Source: Rossellomorea arthrocnemi
GTDB taxonomy: Bacteria; Bacillota; Bacilli; Bacillales; Bacillaceae_B
Length of the DNA stretch: 63,000 bases
Direction of reading: 5' to 3'
NCBI RefSeq assembly: GCF_904424705.1
Contig: NZ_CAJGBF010000020.1
Span: 1-63,000 of the forward strand
Made by a program: the position numbers and the translations under genes. Under the pieces are notes generated by a model that did no database searches, was not told where the DNA came from, and worked only from the letters and a program-made list of their open reading frames with translations. Below are positions 35,391-42,857 of this stretch, in pieces. Within the stretch, counting starts at the first letter, position 1. The number at the start of each line of letters is the position of its first letter.

Positions 35391-36687
35391 GCTTTCCTCC
35401 ACAAGGGATTTTCACTACAAAAGTAATCGAGTTATCTAATAACTCGGGATATAAGTACCCTTTATACTTCTCTACGAGAGACTGAACAATAGCAAGGCCT
35501 TGCCCCTGGTTACCCTTTCCTCTTTTAGTAGTGAAGCCTGTTCTGAAAATATCGCCTATATTTTTTTCAACTACATCGACCCGTGTGAAATTACTAACTT
35601 CAAAGAAATACTCATTGTTGTCTTTTCCAATTGATACGGTAATTTGCCTCTTTGGCTCTTCTTCAATTTCTACCGCTTCAATGGAATTCATGATGAGGTT
35701 GCCCAGAATTTTGTTTAGTTCAAATACTCTGCAAGGAATATCTCTCAAGTTATCACGAATGATGTAATGGAGGTGAATACCTTTCTTAAAGGCAAGCTCC
35801 TTATAGGAAAGCAGCATGCCGGCTACAGCATCAGAAGTAAGTGGCAATACATCACTTACACTTGAAGTCTCATATAATACTTCATCTAAATAATCCCTAC
35901 ACTGTTCGTAGTGACCATGATCAAGCATTTTCTTTGCTGCTAATAAATGGTGGACAAAGTCATGCCTTTGAAGCTTAACATGGCTAATGTACTGGCTGAG
36001 GTCTTTTTCATATTGATGATTTAAATGAATCGATAATGACTCCAGATTACTATTCAACAAGAACCGTATGACATAAAAAGTCAAGATCGTGATGATGACT
36101 AAAAATAATGCTGATAGTAAGGTAAAAGCCGGGCTAAGCTGTTGATTAAAAATAATGGCGTAGTAGAGAAACAACATGGCAAACAGAAAAAATAGAATCG
36201 AGTAAAACTTGGTATTGCTCCCTTTCATCACAAGGTTGTCAGCACTTGCATAGATATGTAAGTTGAATTTCCTAATAAGGAAATAGATTACGAGCATAAT
36301 GAACATATGAGGGACGGCAACTGCCAATGCCGGCATGGCTTCTATACTGAAATGAAATAAGATTTGAAAAGGATACAAAAGGAAATAACTCACAAATTCC
36401 GAAAGAAGTAAAAGAATCGCACCTGCCACTATCGCTAACAAAGAGAGTGTAACACTTACTCGAACAATGAATGTGAGCAGGATACCAATTGAAATAATTA
36501 AAATGAGTAAATAGATGTATGCTGGTACGCTGCCTTTCAGCATAGTTAGAATGACGCTCCCGTAAAAGCTTACAAAAAGAATAGAATACAATCTCTTCCC
36601 TATAGTAATACCCATCAAGGCATAACCCACTAATATGATTAAGAGGGTTTCAATCGTCCCGCCTAATAAAGGGTTGAACAAGTCCAA
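35371..36687 (-). CDS. agrC: AgrC-type sensor histidine kinase (GHKL)
   Basis: About 438 residues. The N-terminal half has six to seven membrane helices forming the peptide sensor. A cytoplasmic helix carries the H-box HVKLQRHDFVHHLLAAKK, and the ATPase domain contains the N-box ILGNLIMNSIEAV and the G-box GNQGQGLAIVQSL, typical of the HATPase_c_5 kinases of AgrC. I favour the TTG at 36687, with AAAGGAGG eight bases upstream, over the ATG at 36723, which has no site. It should bind the AgrD-derived signal and phosphorylate AgrA. It is the first gene of the locus, an order (C-B-D-A) different from the B-D-C-A of staphylococci. Confidence 0.92.
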   Translation of the reverse strand: MDLFNPLLGGTIETLLIILVGYALMGITIGKRLYSILFVSFYGSVILTMLKGSVPAYIYLLILIISIGILLTFIVRVSVTLSLLAIVAGAILLLLSEFVSYFLLYPFQILFHFSIEAMPALAVAVPHMFIMLVIYFLIRKFNLHIYASADNLVMKGSNTKFYSILFFLFAMLFLYYAIIFNQQLSPAFTLLSALFLVIITILTFYVIRFLLNSNLESLSIHLNHQYEKDLSQYISHVKLQRHDFVHHLLAAKKMLDHGHYEQCRDYLDEVLYETSSVSDVLPLTSDAVAGMLLSYKELAFKKGIHLHYIIRDNLRDIPCRVFELNKILGNLIMNSIEAVEIEEEPKRQITVSIGKDNNEYFFEVSNFTRVDVVEKNIGDIFRTGFTTKRGKGNQGQGLAIVQSLVEKYKGYLYPELLDNSITFVVKIPCGGKHANSYT

Positions 36688-36747
36688 AATACACCCCTCC
36701 TTTACCAACATTAAATTTACCATAATTTCAAATTTATAGTAATACTT

Positions 36748-36781
36748 TATTTTGTAAATATTTTCTCTTTTTTACAAAATA
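36748..36781. promoter_or_regulatory. Inverted repeat upstream of agrC
   Basis: TATTTTGTAAA at 36748-36758 is exactly complementary to TTTACAAAATA at 36771-36781. It lies about 60 bases upstream of the agrC start, where a regulator of the agr promoter could bind; alternatively it is simply AT-rich promoter sequence. No consensus -35/-10 pair is clear on the minus strand. Confidence 0.4.
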
Positions 36782-36806
36782 GGACAAAATGAGAAGAAAA
36801 TCGCAC

Positions 36807-36881
36807 CTGATACGTTGTGATTTGTACCAACTAGTTAAGGATACATTTTCACCCTCCAACTTCTGATACGATTTTAACTAG
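36807..36881. promoter_or_regulatory. Repeated motifs between agrC and the LuxR-type gene
   Basis: CTGATACG occurs at 36807-36814 and 36863-36870 (56 bases apart), and CTAGTTAA at 36831-36838 is inverted as TTAACTAG at 36874-36881. The ACTAGTTAAG stretch resembles half-sites of LytTR regulators such as AgrA. These are candidate sites for control of the small LuxR gene and of agr. Confidence 0.35.
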
Positions 36882-36904
36882 AAAGAAAAACGGAGGGATG
36901 AGAG

Positions 36905-37117
36905 TTGAAAAGCCAGAAGTGCACACTATTAAATACGATTGAAACAACGATTATTCAGATGATTGCCAACGAAATGCCAAATAAAGAAATTGCATCAGAA
37001 TTAAATTATTCGCAGCGAATGGTAGAGTACCACATAAATAAAATTTCAAAGAAGCTGGATGTACAAACCAGGGTAGGCATCATTGTAAAAGCATTTAAAA
37101 ACAAAATCATTACATAG
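36905..37117 (+). CDS. Small stand-alone LuxR/GerE-type HTH protein
   Basis: A 70-residue protein made almost only of a GerE-type helix-turn-helix: NTIETTIIQMIANEMPNKEIASELNYSQRMVEYHINKISKKLDV, where the recognition helix is around SQRMVEYHINKI. It lacks a receiver or other sensor domain. The start is a TTG at 36905 with GGAGGG seven bases upstream. It is divergent from agrC and shares its promoter region, so it may regulate, or be regulated by, the agr circuit. Family membership is clear; its target is unknown. Confidence 0.75.
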   Translation: MKSQKCTLLNTIETTIIQMIANEMPNKEIASELNYSQRMVEYHINKISKKLDVQTRVGIIVKAFKNKIIT

Positions 37118-37153
37118 GGAAGTGATACCTGCCCTTTCCCCCAAAATAAACGA

Positions 37154-37240
37154 GCTGAGACTATAGTGTTTTAGTCAAATAAAAATCCGAACGATCATTC
37201 GAAATTCTTTTATGAAAATCGAAATCGTTCGGATTTTTAT
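37154..37240. repeat. Palindromic dispersed repeat, copy 2
   Basis: In inverted orientation this matches 19339-19426 almost base for base, including the CTGAGAC edge, the TTTTAGTCAAATAAAA run and the paired ATCCGAACGAT and ATCGTTCGGAT arms. It lies just downstream of the small LuxR gene and can form a long hairpin with T-rich ends, so it may also act as a terminator. The following stretch 37241-37448 holds no gene I can support. Confidence 0.7.
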
Positions 37241-37448
37241 TATTTTTAGTAAAGCATACTTAGTATATATAGCCGGGTCCATCCGTTGATTGGAGTCATC
37301 CCGTAAAAGCGTAAGCGACGAGGAATGCGAAGTTTCCCACGAAATCGGAAAAGCGGTGTAACAAATAATTCTAAAGACTATTTCATATGAATTGTTCTTC
37401 TTCAGGATGGGTCGATTTAGTTATGACTTTAGCCTCGTTCATTTTAGA

Positions 37449-38378
37449 TCAGAAGCTGGAAACCCGGGCACCGGATTCATTCTGCAAGAAAATATCTTCT
37501 AAAGAGGGTTCATCTACATTAATCCTGTATAAATCTATACTTTGATTAGTGAAAGCCCGGACTATTTGTGGAATTTTCTTTTCTGATTCGATTACCAGGG
37601 ATGTAACATTCCCTCTTGTTTCAATTTCTTTACCCACTGTTTCAAGATATTGATTGATGAGATGATGGTTTCCATTTTCGAGTGAGGAATGCTTGATTTC
37701 CACGTGGATGGTAGAAGAATAATGTGCCCTCAAATCTTCTAAGGTCCCTTCATTTATGATCTTTCCATCCTTCATGATAGCCATGCGGGTACAAATCTTT
37801 TCTACTTCATTTAAGTTATGTGAAGTCATGAAAATGGTTTTCCCTTCTCTTTTCAGTTCCAGAATCAGCTTCTGAATGCTTATCCCTGATTCTGCATCTA
37901 CACCTGAAGTAGGTTCATCCAAAAAGATCAAATCGGGATCATGAACGATTGCCTGGGCGATTCCTAATTTCTTCTTCATACCAAAAGAAAATTTCCCTGC
38001 CTTTACGTTTGCATGCTCTAATATCCCTACTCGATCCAGAACCTCTTTCCCCTGTGACGTTGATATTTTTTTACCGGTTATGCTGGCAAAGTATTTTATA
38101 TGGCCAAGGGCAGTTAAAGAGTCATAGAAGGTGGAGTAATCAGGTAAAACACCGATACGGCTATATACGTTTTCAAGATTTGTTTCACCCATAAGCTTGA
38201 ATGTTCCTGACGTGGGTTTTATCACCCCGGTGATCATATTGATAAAGGTAGATTTCCCTGCCCCATTCCGTCCCAAGAAACCGTAGATCTCTCCTTTTTC
38301 CACATGTAAACTTACATCACTGACTACTTTTTTTGAACCAAATTGTTTCGTGAGTCCGCTTGCCTCTATCACATTCAT
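37449..38378 (-). CDS. ABC transporter ATP-binding protein
   Basis: A 309-residue ABC ATPase of the ABC-2/drug exporter type (CcmA/BcrA-like). Walker A is GRNGAGKST, the signature is FSFGMKKKLGIAQAI (a degenerate LSGGQ), Walker B is LIFLDEPTSGVD, and the switch histidine follows in MTSHNL. An extra C-terminal domain of about 90 residues is typical of BcrA-type proteins. It pairs with the membrane protein encoded just upstream (stop and start overlap, TAATG). The pair lies next to a two-component system and a bacteriocin-like gene, so export of, or immunity to, a peptide is likely. Confidence 0.88.
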   Translation of the reverse strand: MNVIEASGLTKQFGSKKVVSDVSLHVEKGEIYGFLGRNGAGKSTFINMITGVIKPTSGTFKLMGETNLENVYSRIGVLPDYSTFYDSLTALGHIKYFASITGKKISTSQGKEVLDRVGILEHANVKAGKFSFGMKKKLGIAQAIVHDPDLIFLDEPTSGVDAESGISIQKLILELKREGKTIFMTSHNLNEVEKICTRMAIMKDGKIINEGTLEDLRAHYSSTIHVEIKHSSLENGNHHLINQYLETVGKEIETRGNVTSLVIESEKKIPQIVRAFTNQSIDLYRINVDEPSLEDIFLQNESGARVSSF

Positions 38379-39061
38379 TATAAATCTCTCCTCTTGAATA
38401 TCTCTCTAGCAACGATGAATAGTAATACAGCATATATGAGATTGATTAAGATATAGTAACTCCCAAGCGTAGAATAATAATAGGGGGTTAAATACTTAAA
38501 CCAATTCGTATAAATGTTATCGGCATAGATTGCCCAAAAGCTGAGCGCAGGAAACACAAGAGCGAATACAATGCCGAAAAACATCGAGACAGCAGGCTTG
38601 GGCATCACAATGGAAAAGATAAGATTCAATGCCAGGGCGACCGAGAGAAACAACATACAATCCACTACACCAAGCCATAGAAATTCCTTCGAAACAAACG
38701 TTACCAACAGATAAGAAACGGTTATGCAAAAGAACCAGAAAAACCAGACCCCCAGATATTTTCCTAATAATATTTTCGTACGTGTTGTCTTTGTCACTAA
38801 AAATCTCATCGTCCGGCTGCTGATTTCCCGGTTCATTAAATCATGAGACAGGCCAGCTATAAATAAAAAGCCTAATCCAAATACGATCATCAGGGTACCG
38901 ATCGCAAATCCATCCTTACTCTCGCCTAAATCTAATTGATCTGCAACCGATGTCATGAAATCTGCCAATAAATAGCTTATTCCAAAAATAATGGCGATAA
39001 CGATAATCGATTTAACACTTTTAAAATGTCCTTTAAATTCATTCATGCATATTGCCCACAT
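38378..39061 (-). CDS. ABC-2 type transporter permease
   Basis: A 227-residue membrane protein with six predicted helices, beginning MWAICMNEFKGHFKS, the usual cytoplasmic start of ABC-2 permeases, and with a conserved SSRTMRFLVTKTTRTKILLGK loop after helix 2 (here read as the coupling region). AGGAG lies nine bases before the ATG. It is the membrane partner of the ATPase encoded next. Transcription starts in the gap shared with the divergent response regulator gene, suggesting control by that two-component system. Confidence 0.85.
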   Translation of the reverse strand: MWAICMNEFKGHFKSVKSIIVIAIIFGISYLLADFMTSVADQLDLGESKDGFAIGTLMIVFGLGFLFIAGLSHDLMNREISSRTMRFLVTKTTRTKILLGKYLGVWFFWFFCITVSYLLVTFVSKEFLWLGVVDCMLFLSVALALNLIFSIVMPKPAVSMFFGIVFALVFPALSFWAIYADNIYTNWFKYLTPYYYSTLGSYYILINLIYAVLLFIVAREIFKRRDL

Positions 39062-39154
39062 TCATTACCACTCCTTTCTAAAAATAGTATACTATTGGTA
39101 AATTAAGATAAGTTTAACTCATCCTTAACATTACCTTAAAAAGGAGCAGAGAAC

Positions 39155-39865
39155 ATGGATAAAGGAAAAATACTAATTGTGGACGATGAAGTAGAAATTC
39201 TAAATATGATAAAGCTGGTATTACAGAAAGAAGGATTCCAGTCAGTGGAAACCTGTACAACCGGCAAGGAGGCCATCCAATTAATCGAAGGCAATCGATA
39301 TGATCTGATCCTTTTAGATGTGATGCTCCCTGATATGTATGGATATGAGATTTGTTCAACAATCAGGAAGAAATCCAACGCGCCGATTTTCTTTATTTCG
39401 GCACGTAATTCTGACCTGGATAAATTAACAGGTTTCACCCATGGAGGAGATGACTATATCACCAAACCGTTTAACCCTCTTGAAGTTGCCGCAAGAGTAA
39501 AGGTCCAAATGAAACGATACCTTGATTCCGAGGGTGAGAAAGAAGAAGAAATACTGGATTTTGGTCATTTTAAATTGAATACGAAATCTGCAGAGTTACT
39601 GGTTGAGGATTGCCCGGTCCCTTGTTCCGCTCAAGTATATAACCTCCTGCTTTTTTTCTGTAAAAATTCTGACAGGATTTTTTCAAAAGAGCAACTCTAT
39701 CATCAAGTATGGAAAGAACATGTACTAATGGACGATAACACCGTCATGGTCCATATTAGAAAAATCCGCGAAAAAATCGAGAAAAACCCCAGCAAGCCCG
39801 TTTTTTTACAAACTGTCAGGGGATTGGGATATAAGCTGGTAAGCGGTAAGAGCAGAACACTATGA
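39155..39865 (+). CDS. OmpR/PhoB-family response regulator
   Basis: A 236-residue protein. The receiver domain has the acidic pair in ILIVDDEVEIL, phospho-acceptor Asp in LILLDVMLPD and Lys in YITKPFNP; the winged-helix DNA-binding domain ends with DNTVMVHIRKIREKIE and VRGLGYKL. It overlaps the following kinase gene by four bases (ATGA). In the upstream gap the direct repeats CCTTAA, spaced 11 bases, near 39120-39136 may be its binding site. Its probable targets are the divergent ABC exporter and the bacteriocin-like gene further downstream. Confidence 0.92.
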   Translation: MDKGKILIVDDEVEILNMIKLVLQKEGFQSVETCTTGKEAIQLIEGNRYDLILLDVMLPDMYGYEICSTIRKKSNAPIFFISARNSDLDKLTGFTHGGDDYITKPFNPLEVAARVKVQMKRYLDSEGEKEEEILDFGHFKLNTKSAELLVEDCPVPCSAQVYNLLLFFCKNSDRIFSKEQLYHQVWKEHVLMDDNTVMVHIRKIREKIEKNPSKPVFLQTVRGLGYKLVSGKSRTL

Positions 39866-41592
39866 ATCTACGAAAAAAATTAACGATGCATTTTTTATCT
39901 CACTTCATTTTCTTGTTGGTTGTCATGATTGGACTAATCATCATTGCTCTTATCACATTGTCCTTCATCATTTCCCAATCTGAGATGAAATCAGACTTCT
40001 CAAGAACTTCCAAGGAGTACATGGAACACGCCATAGAGATAAAGGGGCAAGACGTAAGAATAAATCAAGAAGTGAAAAATTCTGTCAAAAAGCATGCAGG
40101 ATGGTTACAAGTCGTTAATCGTGATGGCAGCGTAATCGGCCAATATAATACTCCACCAGAATTGCCTGATTCCTATACCTTTTTGGATATACCTTCTTTA
40201 GAAAATAAAACATACAGGATGAAATATTGGAAAATGCTAAATGACCATGTCGTCATTTATGGTGAAAAGGTAAGAAGCAATGAAATAAAAAAAGGGCTAA
40301 CAAAAATAGACAATTTCCCGGAAATCAGCAAAGAAGTTCAAGATTACTTAGTTCAACATAATGCCTGGATGCAGACATATAATTCTGAGGGAGAATTGAT
40401 CAAGAGTTATTTCGCACCAGAAACATTACACTATTCTGTTAACGAACTAATGGATATCAAGGAAGAAGCCTGGAACTCTAAGTATGACCTTTCGTTCTAC
40501 CGCCCTGACAACAGCACTCGTTTATATGTCATTGGAACGAAGAATACATACTATAGCCCGGATGAAATCACGGATGGGATGATCAACCGTTCGTTTATCA
40601 AAGGCTTCTTGATCGTTTCCACCGTTCTTATCATATTTATCACAGTACTGGGGCTATGGTATGGGAAGAAATTCGGGGTCCCATTGTTATATATGATGAA
40701 GTGGATCAACGATATGTCTGATGGAAAATATGTCAGTCCTCTAAATAAAAAAGGAGTCAATCCTTTACAAAATAAAACTGGAGTACTACATAAACGATAC
40801 GCTTTCTTTAAGGATGTCGTTTATTCTTTGGAGAAGCTGACATCCACCTTGAAGAAAAATGAACAGATTCAGCAAAAAATGGACAAAACAAGAGAAGAAT
40901 GGATTACTGGTCTTTCCCATGATTTGAAGACGCCCATCAGCTCAATCTATGGATACTCCACCCTCCTCGCTTCTGATTCTTATACCTGGAGCCAAAGCGA
41001 GATGAATGAATTCGGGGAAATCATACAAGAAAAATCCCACTATATGAGTGAATTGATTGAAGACCTTAACCTGACATATCGACTAAAAAATGATGCTCTC
41101 CCATTACACAAAGAAAGAATAGATGTCATTTCATTCTTGCAAAAATGGTTGACCCAGTATCAATCCTCTGATAAACCGATTCTTCTTGAGACAGTCCATC
41201 AGGCTGTGCACCTGGATTTGGACCCAAAATGGTTTACGAGAATCATGAATAATTTAGTCGTTAATTCCATAAAGCACAACCCCATCGGAACAATCATTAA
41301 AATAAGGGTACAAAAATCAGAGGACTCCATTACCATAAGTGTCGAAGACAACGGGGTAGGGATCGATTCGGAAAGCATACAAAATCTATTCAATCGATAC
41401 TATCGGGGCGGAAATACGAAAGACAGCGATAACGGTTCAGGTTTAGGGATGGCCATTGCCCATCAGCTGGTGTCAGCACATGGTGGGAAAGTCGAAGTAA
41501 TCAGTAAGCTGAACAACGGAACAACCATCCGATTGATTTTTCCTAACGAGCCAAATGGGAAAGATGATCAAATCCATCCAAAAGCCTTATAG
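39862..41592 (+). CDS. Sensor histidine kinase with duplicated extracellular domain
   Basis: A 576-residue kinase. Membrane helices are at about 11-37 and 246-266, enclosing an extracellular region of about 205 residues. That region holds two similar segments, about 67-136 and 154-228, each with a W-(L/M)-Q-x-x-N-x-(D/E)-G core followed by an aromatic-rich stretch; it appears to be an internal duplication. The cytoplasmic part has a HAMP-like linker, H353 in GLSHDLKTPISS, the N-box IMNNLVVNSIKHNP, and G-boxes DNGVGID and GSGLGMAIAHQL. It should sense an extracellular peptide or envelope signal and phosphorylate the regulator encoded upstream. Its duplicated sensor is not a family I can name. 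Confidence 0.9.
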   Translation: MNLRKKLTMHFLSHFIFLLVVMIGLIIIALITLSFIISQSEMKSDFSRTSKEYMEHAIEIKGQDVRINQEVKNSVKKHAGWLQVVNRDGSVIGQYNTPPELPDSYTFLDIPSLENKTYRMKYWKMLNDHVVIYGEKVRSNEIKKGLTKIDNFPEISKEVQDYLVQHNAWMQTYNSEGELIKSYFAPETLHYSVNELMDIKEEAWNSKYDLSFYRPDNSTRLYVIGTKNTYYSPDEITDGMINRSFIKGFLIVSTVLIIFITVLGLWYGKKFGVPLLYMMKWINDMSDGKYVSPLNKKGVNPLQNKTGVLHKRYAFFKDVVYSLEKLTSTLKKNEQIQQKMDKTREEWITGLSHDLKTPISSIYGYSTLLASDSYTWSQSEMNEFGEIIQEKSHYMSELIEDLNLTYRLKNDALPLHKERIDVISFLQKWLTQYQSSDKPILLETVHQAVHLDLDPKWFTRIMNNLVVNSIKHNPIGTIIKIRVQKSEDSITISVEDNGVGIDSESIQNLFNRYYRGGNTKDSDNGSGLGMAIAHQLVSAHGGKVEVISKLNNGTTIRLIFPNEPNGKDDQIHPKAL

Positions 41593-41662
41593 GGTGTAGA
41601 ATTCTTAGTGAAATTCCAACGAAACAGGGTTTGCGGAAATACGCAACGATTGTCAAAATCTA

Positions 41663-41691
41663 TTGAATATAACAATAACTGGAACTATTAT
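41663..41691 (+). promoter_or_regulatory. Probable promoter of the bacteriocin-like gene
   Basis: TTGAAT (41663-41668) and TATTAT (41686-41691) are 17 bases apart, about 50 bases upstream of the start codon. Confidence 0.55.
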
Positions 41692-41699
41692 AAAGTTAA

Positions 41700-41713
41700 C
41701 CAAAGGCCTTTGG
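41700..41713. promoter_or_regulatory. Perfect 14-bp palindrome in the bacteriocin leader
   Basis: CCAAAGGCCTTTGG lies just after the predicted transcription start and 31 bases before the start codon. It may be an operator or, as RNA, a 5' stabilising hairpin. Confidence 0.4.
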
Positions 41714-41744
41714 AAAACTTTTTATTTAATGGAGGAATTTCACA

Positions 41745-41975
41745 ATGTTTTCAGCAATCTATAATGCACTTAAAGCACTAGTAAGTAAAGTCCCTTGGAG
41801 TAAAGTAGCGTCATTCTTAAAATGGGCTTACAATTTGGCAACTGCAGCTGCAGGAAAAACATATGCCCAAGCTACTAAAATCTTAAATTATATCAAAGCG
41901 AATCCAGGAAAAATCGTTGACTGGTTCCTTAAAGGTTATTCCGTTTACGATATCATTCGTATTATTCTTGGGTAA
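41745..41975 (+). CDS. Leaderless aureocin/lacticin Q-like bacteriocin candidate
   Basis: A 76-residue, lysine- and aromatic-rich amphipathic peptide with no signal peptide and no double-glycine leader. The C-terminal part NPGKIVDWFLKGYSVYDIIRIILG lines up with lacticin Q and aureocin A53 (the pattern (N)-x-G-K-(I/V)-x-(D/E)-W-(L/F)-x-x-G followed by a hydrophobic helix). Those leaderless class II bacteriocins are 51-53 residues and act on membranes; this one is longer, with an added N-terminal helix containing KVPWSKVASFLKWAY. GGAGGA lies nine bases before the ATG. It is flanked by a two-component system and an ABC exporter plus a tiny membrane protein, the usual company of such peptides. 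Family resemblance is good; activity is untested. Confidence 0.72.
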   Translation: MFSAIYNALKALVSKVPWSKVASFLKWAYNLATAAAGKTYAQATKILNYIKANPGKIVDWFLKGYSVYDIIRIILG

Positions 41976-42003
41976 TAGCATTCCCCAATAAACATAGATA
42001 AGG

Positions 42004-42039
42004 GAATACCAGCGAAAATGATTCTTTCGTCTGGTATTC
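42004..42039 (+). terminator. Terminator after the bacteriocin-like gene
   Basis: GAATACCAG and CTGGTATTC form a nine-pair stem extended by CGAAA/TTTCG inside, followed by TCTTCCTTG. The T-tract is imperfect, so partial read-through into the exporter genes is possible. Confidence 0.6.
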
Positions 42040-42128
42040 TCTTCCTTGTTGAAAGAGAATATACAATGCTATGATTAACTCGGACAACTAATATCTTACA
42101 GTTTTGCATATAAAGGGGAATGACGACA

Positions 42129-42857
42129 TTGAGAATCTTACTTATGGAAGATGTGAAGAAGTACTATGATAGAGAGTGCGTCTTATCAATAGACTCCCTT
42201 TCGATAAACAAAGGAACAATCAGCGGATATTTGGGGAAGAACGGAGCAGGCAAATCAACAACCATCAAAATCATGATGGGAATCCTGACACCTGATGAAG
42301 GAACCGTATGTTTCCAAGATGAACAAATTGATTATCAGAACCCCCATCACAAAAAATACATAGGCTACTGCCCGGATTATCCAGCCGTTTTTGAGAAACT
42401 TTCGGTGACGGAACATTTACATTTCATATCCTTTTTATATGGTGAGACAGATACACATCAAATAGAAAGAACGATTGACAGATTGTTAGAACATTTTGAT
42501 GTCGAGAAATATAGACATACATTAATCAAGAATCTTTCAAGAGGGAACAAACAGAAAATATCCATCATCTCATCCGTTATGCACAATCCTTCATTATTGA
42601 TATACGACGAACCTACTCTTGGGCTAGACCCGCTGAGCATAAAACAATTTAAATCCTTTTTAAAAGAGTACACTCAAAATGGAGGAACCGTATTCTTATC
42701 CTCCCATTCTTTAAATATCATTGAAGAAATAGCCGATACGGTAACCATCATTAACAATGGATCCATCTTAAAGAAGAATATATCTGTCAATCAGCTTCGC
42801 GGAAGTTTAACGAGTGTAGAAGATTACCTTATCTCTGTGGTAGAAGGACGGGATTGA
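42129..42857 (+). CDS. ABC transporter ATP-binding protein of the bacteriocin locus
   Basis: About 242 residues. Walker A GKNGAGKST, signature LSRGNKQKISII, Walker B LLIYDEPTLGLD and the H-loop SSHSL are all visible. It has a short C-terminus unlike the ATPase at 37.4 kb. The TTG at 42129 has AAGGGG about ten bases upstream; the ATG at 42120 is too close to that site, and an ATG at 42144 is also possible. It overlaps the following membrane gene by four bases, so the two form one transporter. It probably exports the peptide encoded upstream or protects the cell from it. Confidence 0.87.
   Translation: MRILLMEDVKKYYDRECVLSIDSLSINKGTISGYLGKNGAGKSTTIKIMMGILTPDEGTVCFQDEQIDYQNPHHKKYIGYCPDYPAVFEKLSVTEHLHFISFLYGETDTHQIERTIDRLLEHFDVEKYRHTLIKNLSRGNKQKISIISSVMHNPSLLIYDEPTLGLDPLSIKQFKSFLKEYTQNGGTVFLSSHSLNIIEEIADTVTIINNGSILKKNISVNQLRGSLTSVEDYLISVVEGRD

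Noticed and set aside
37241..37448. Possible fragment of a gene between the repeat and the ABC ATPase
   Set aside because: No open frame of useful length or recognisable protein similarity on either strand.
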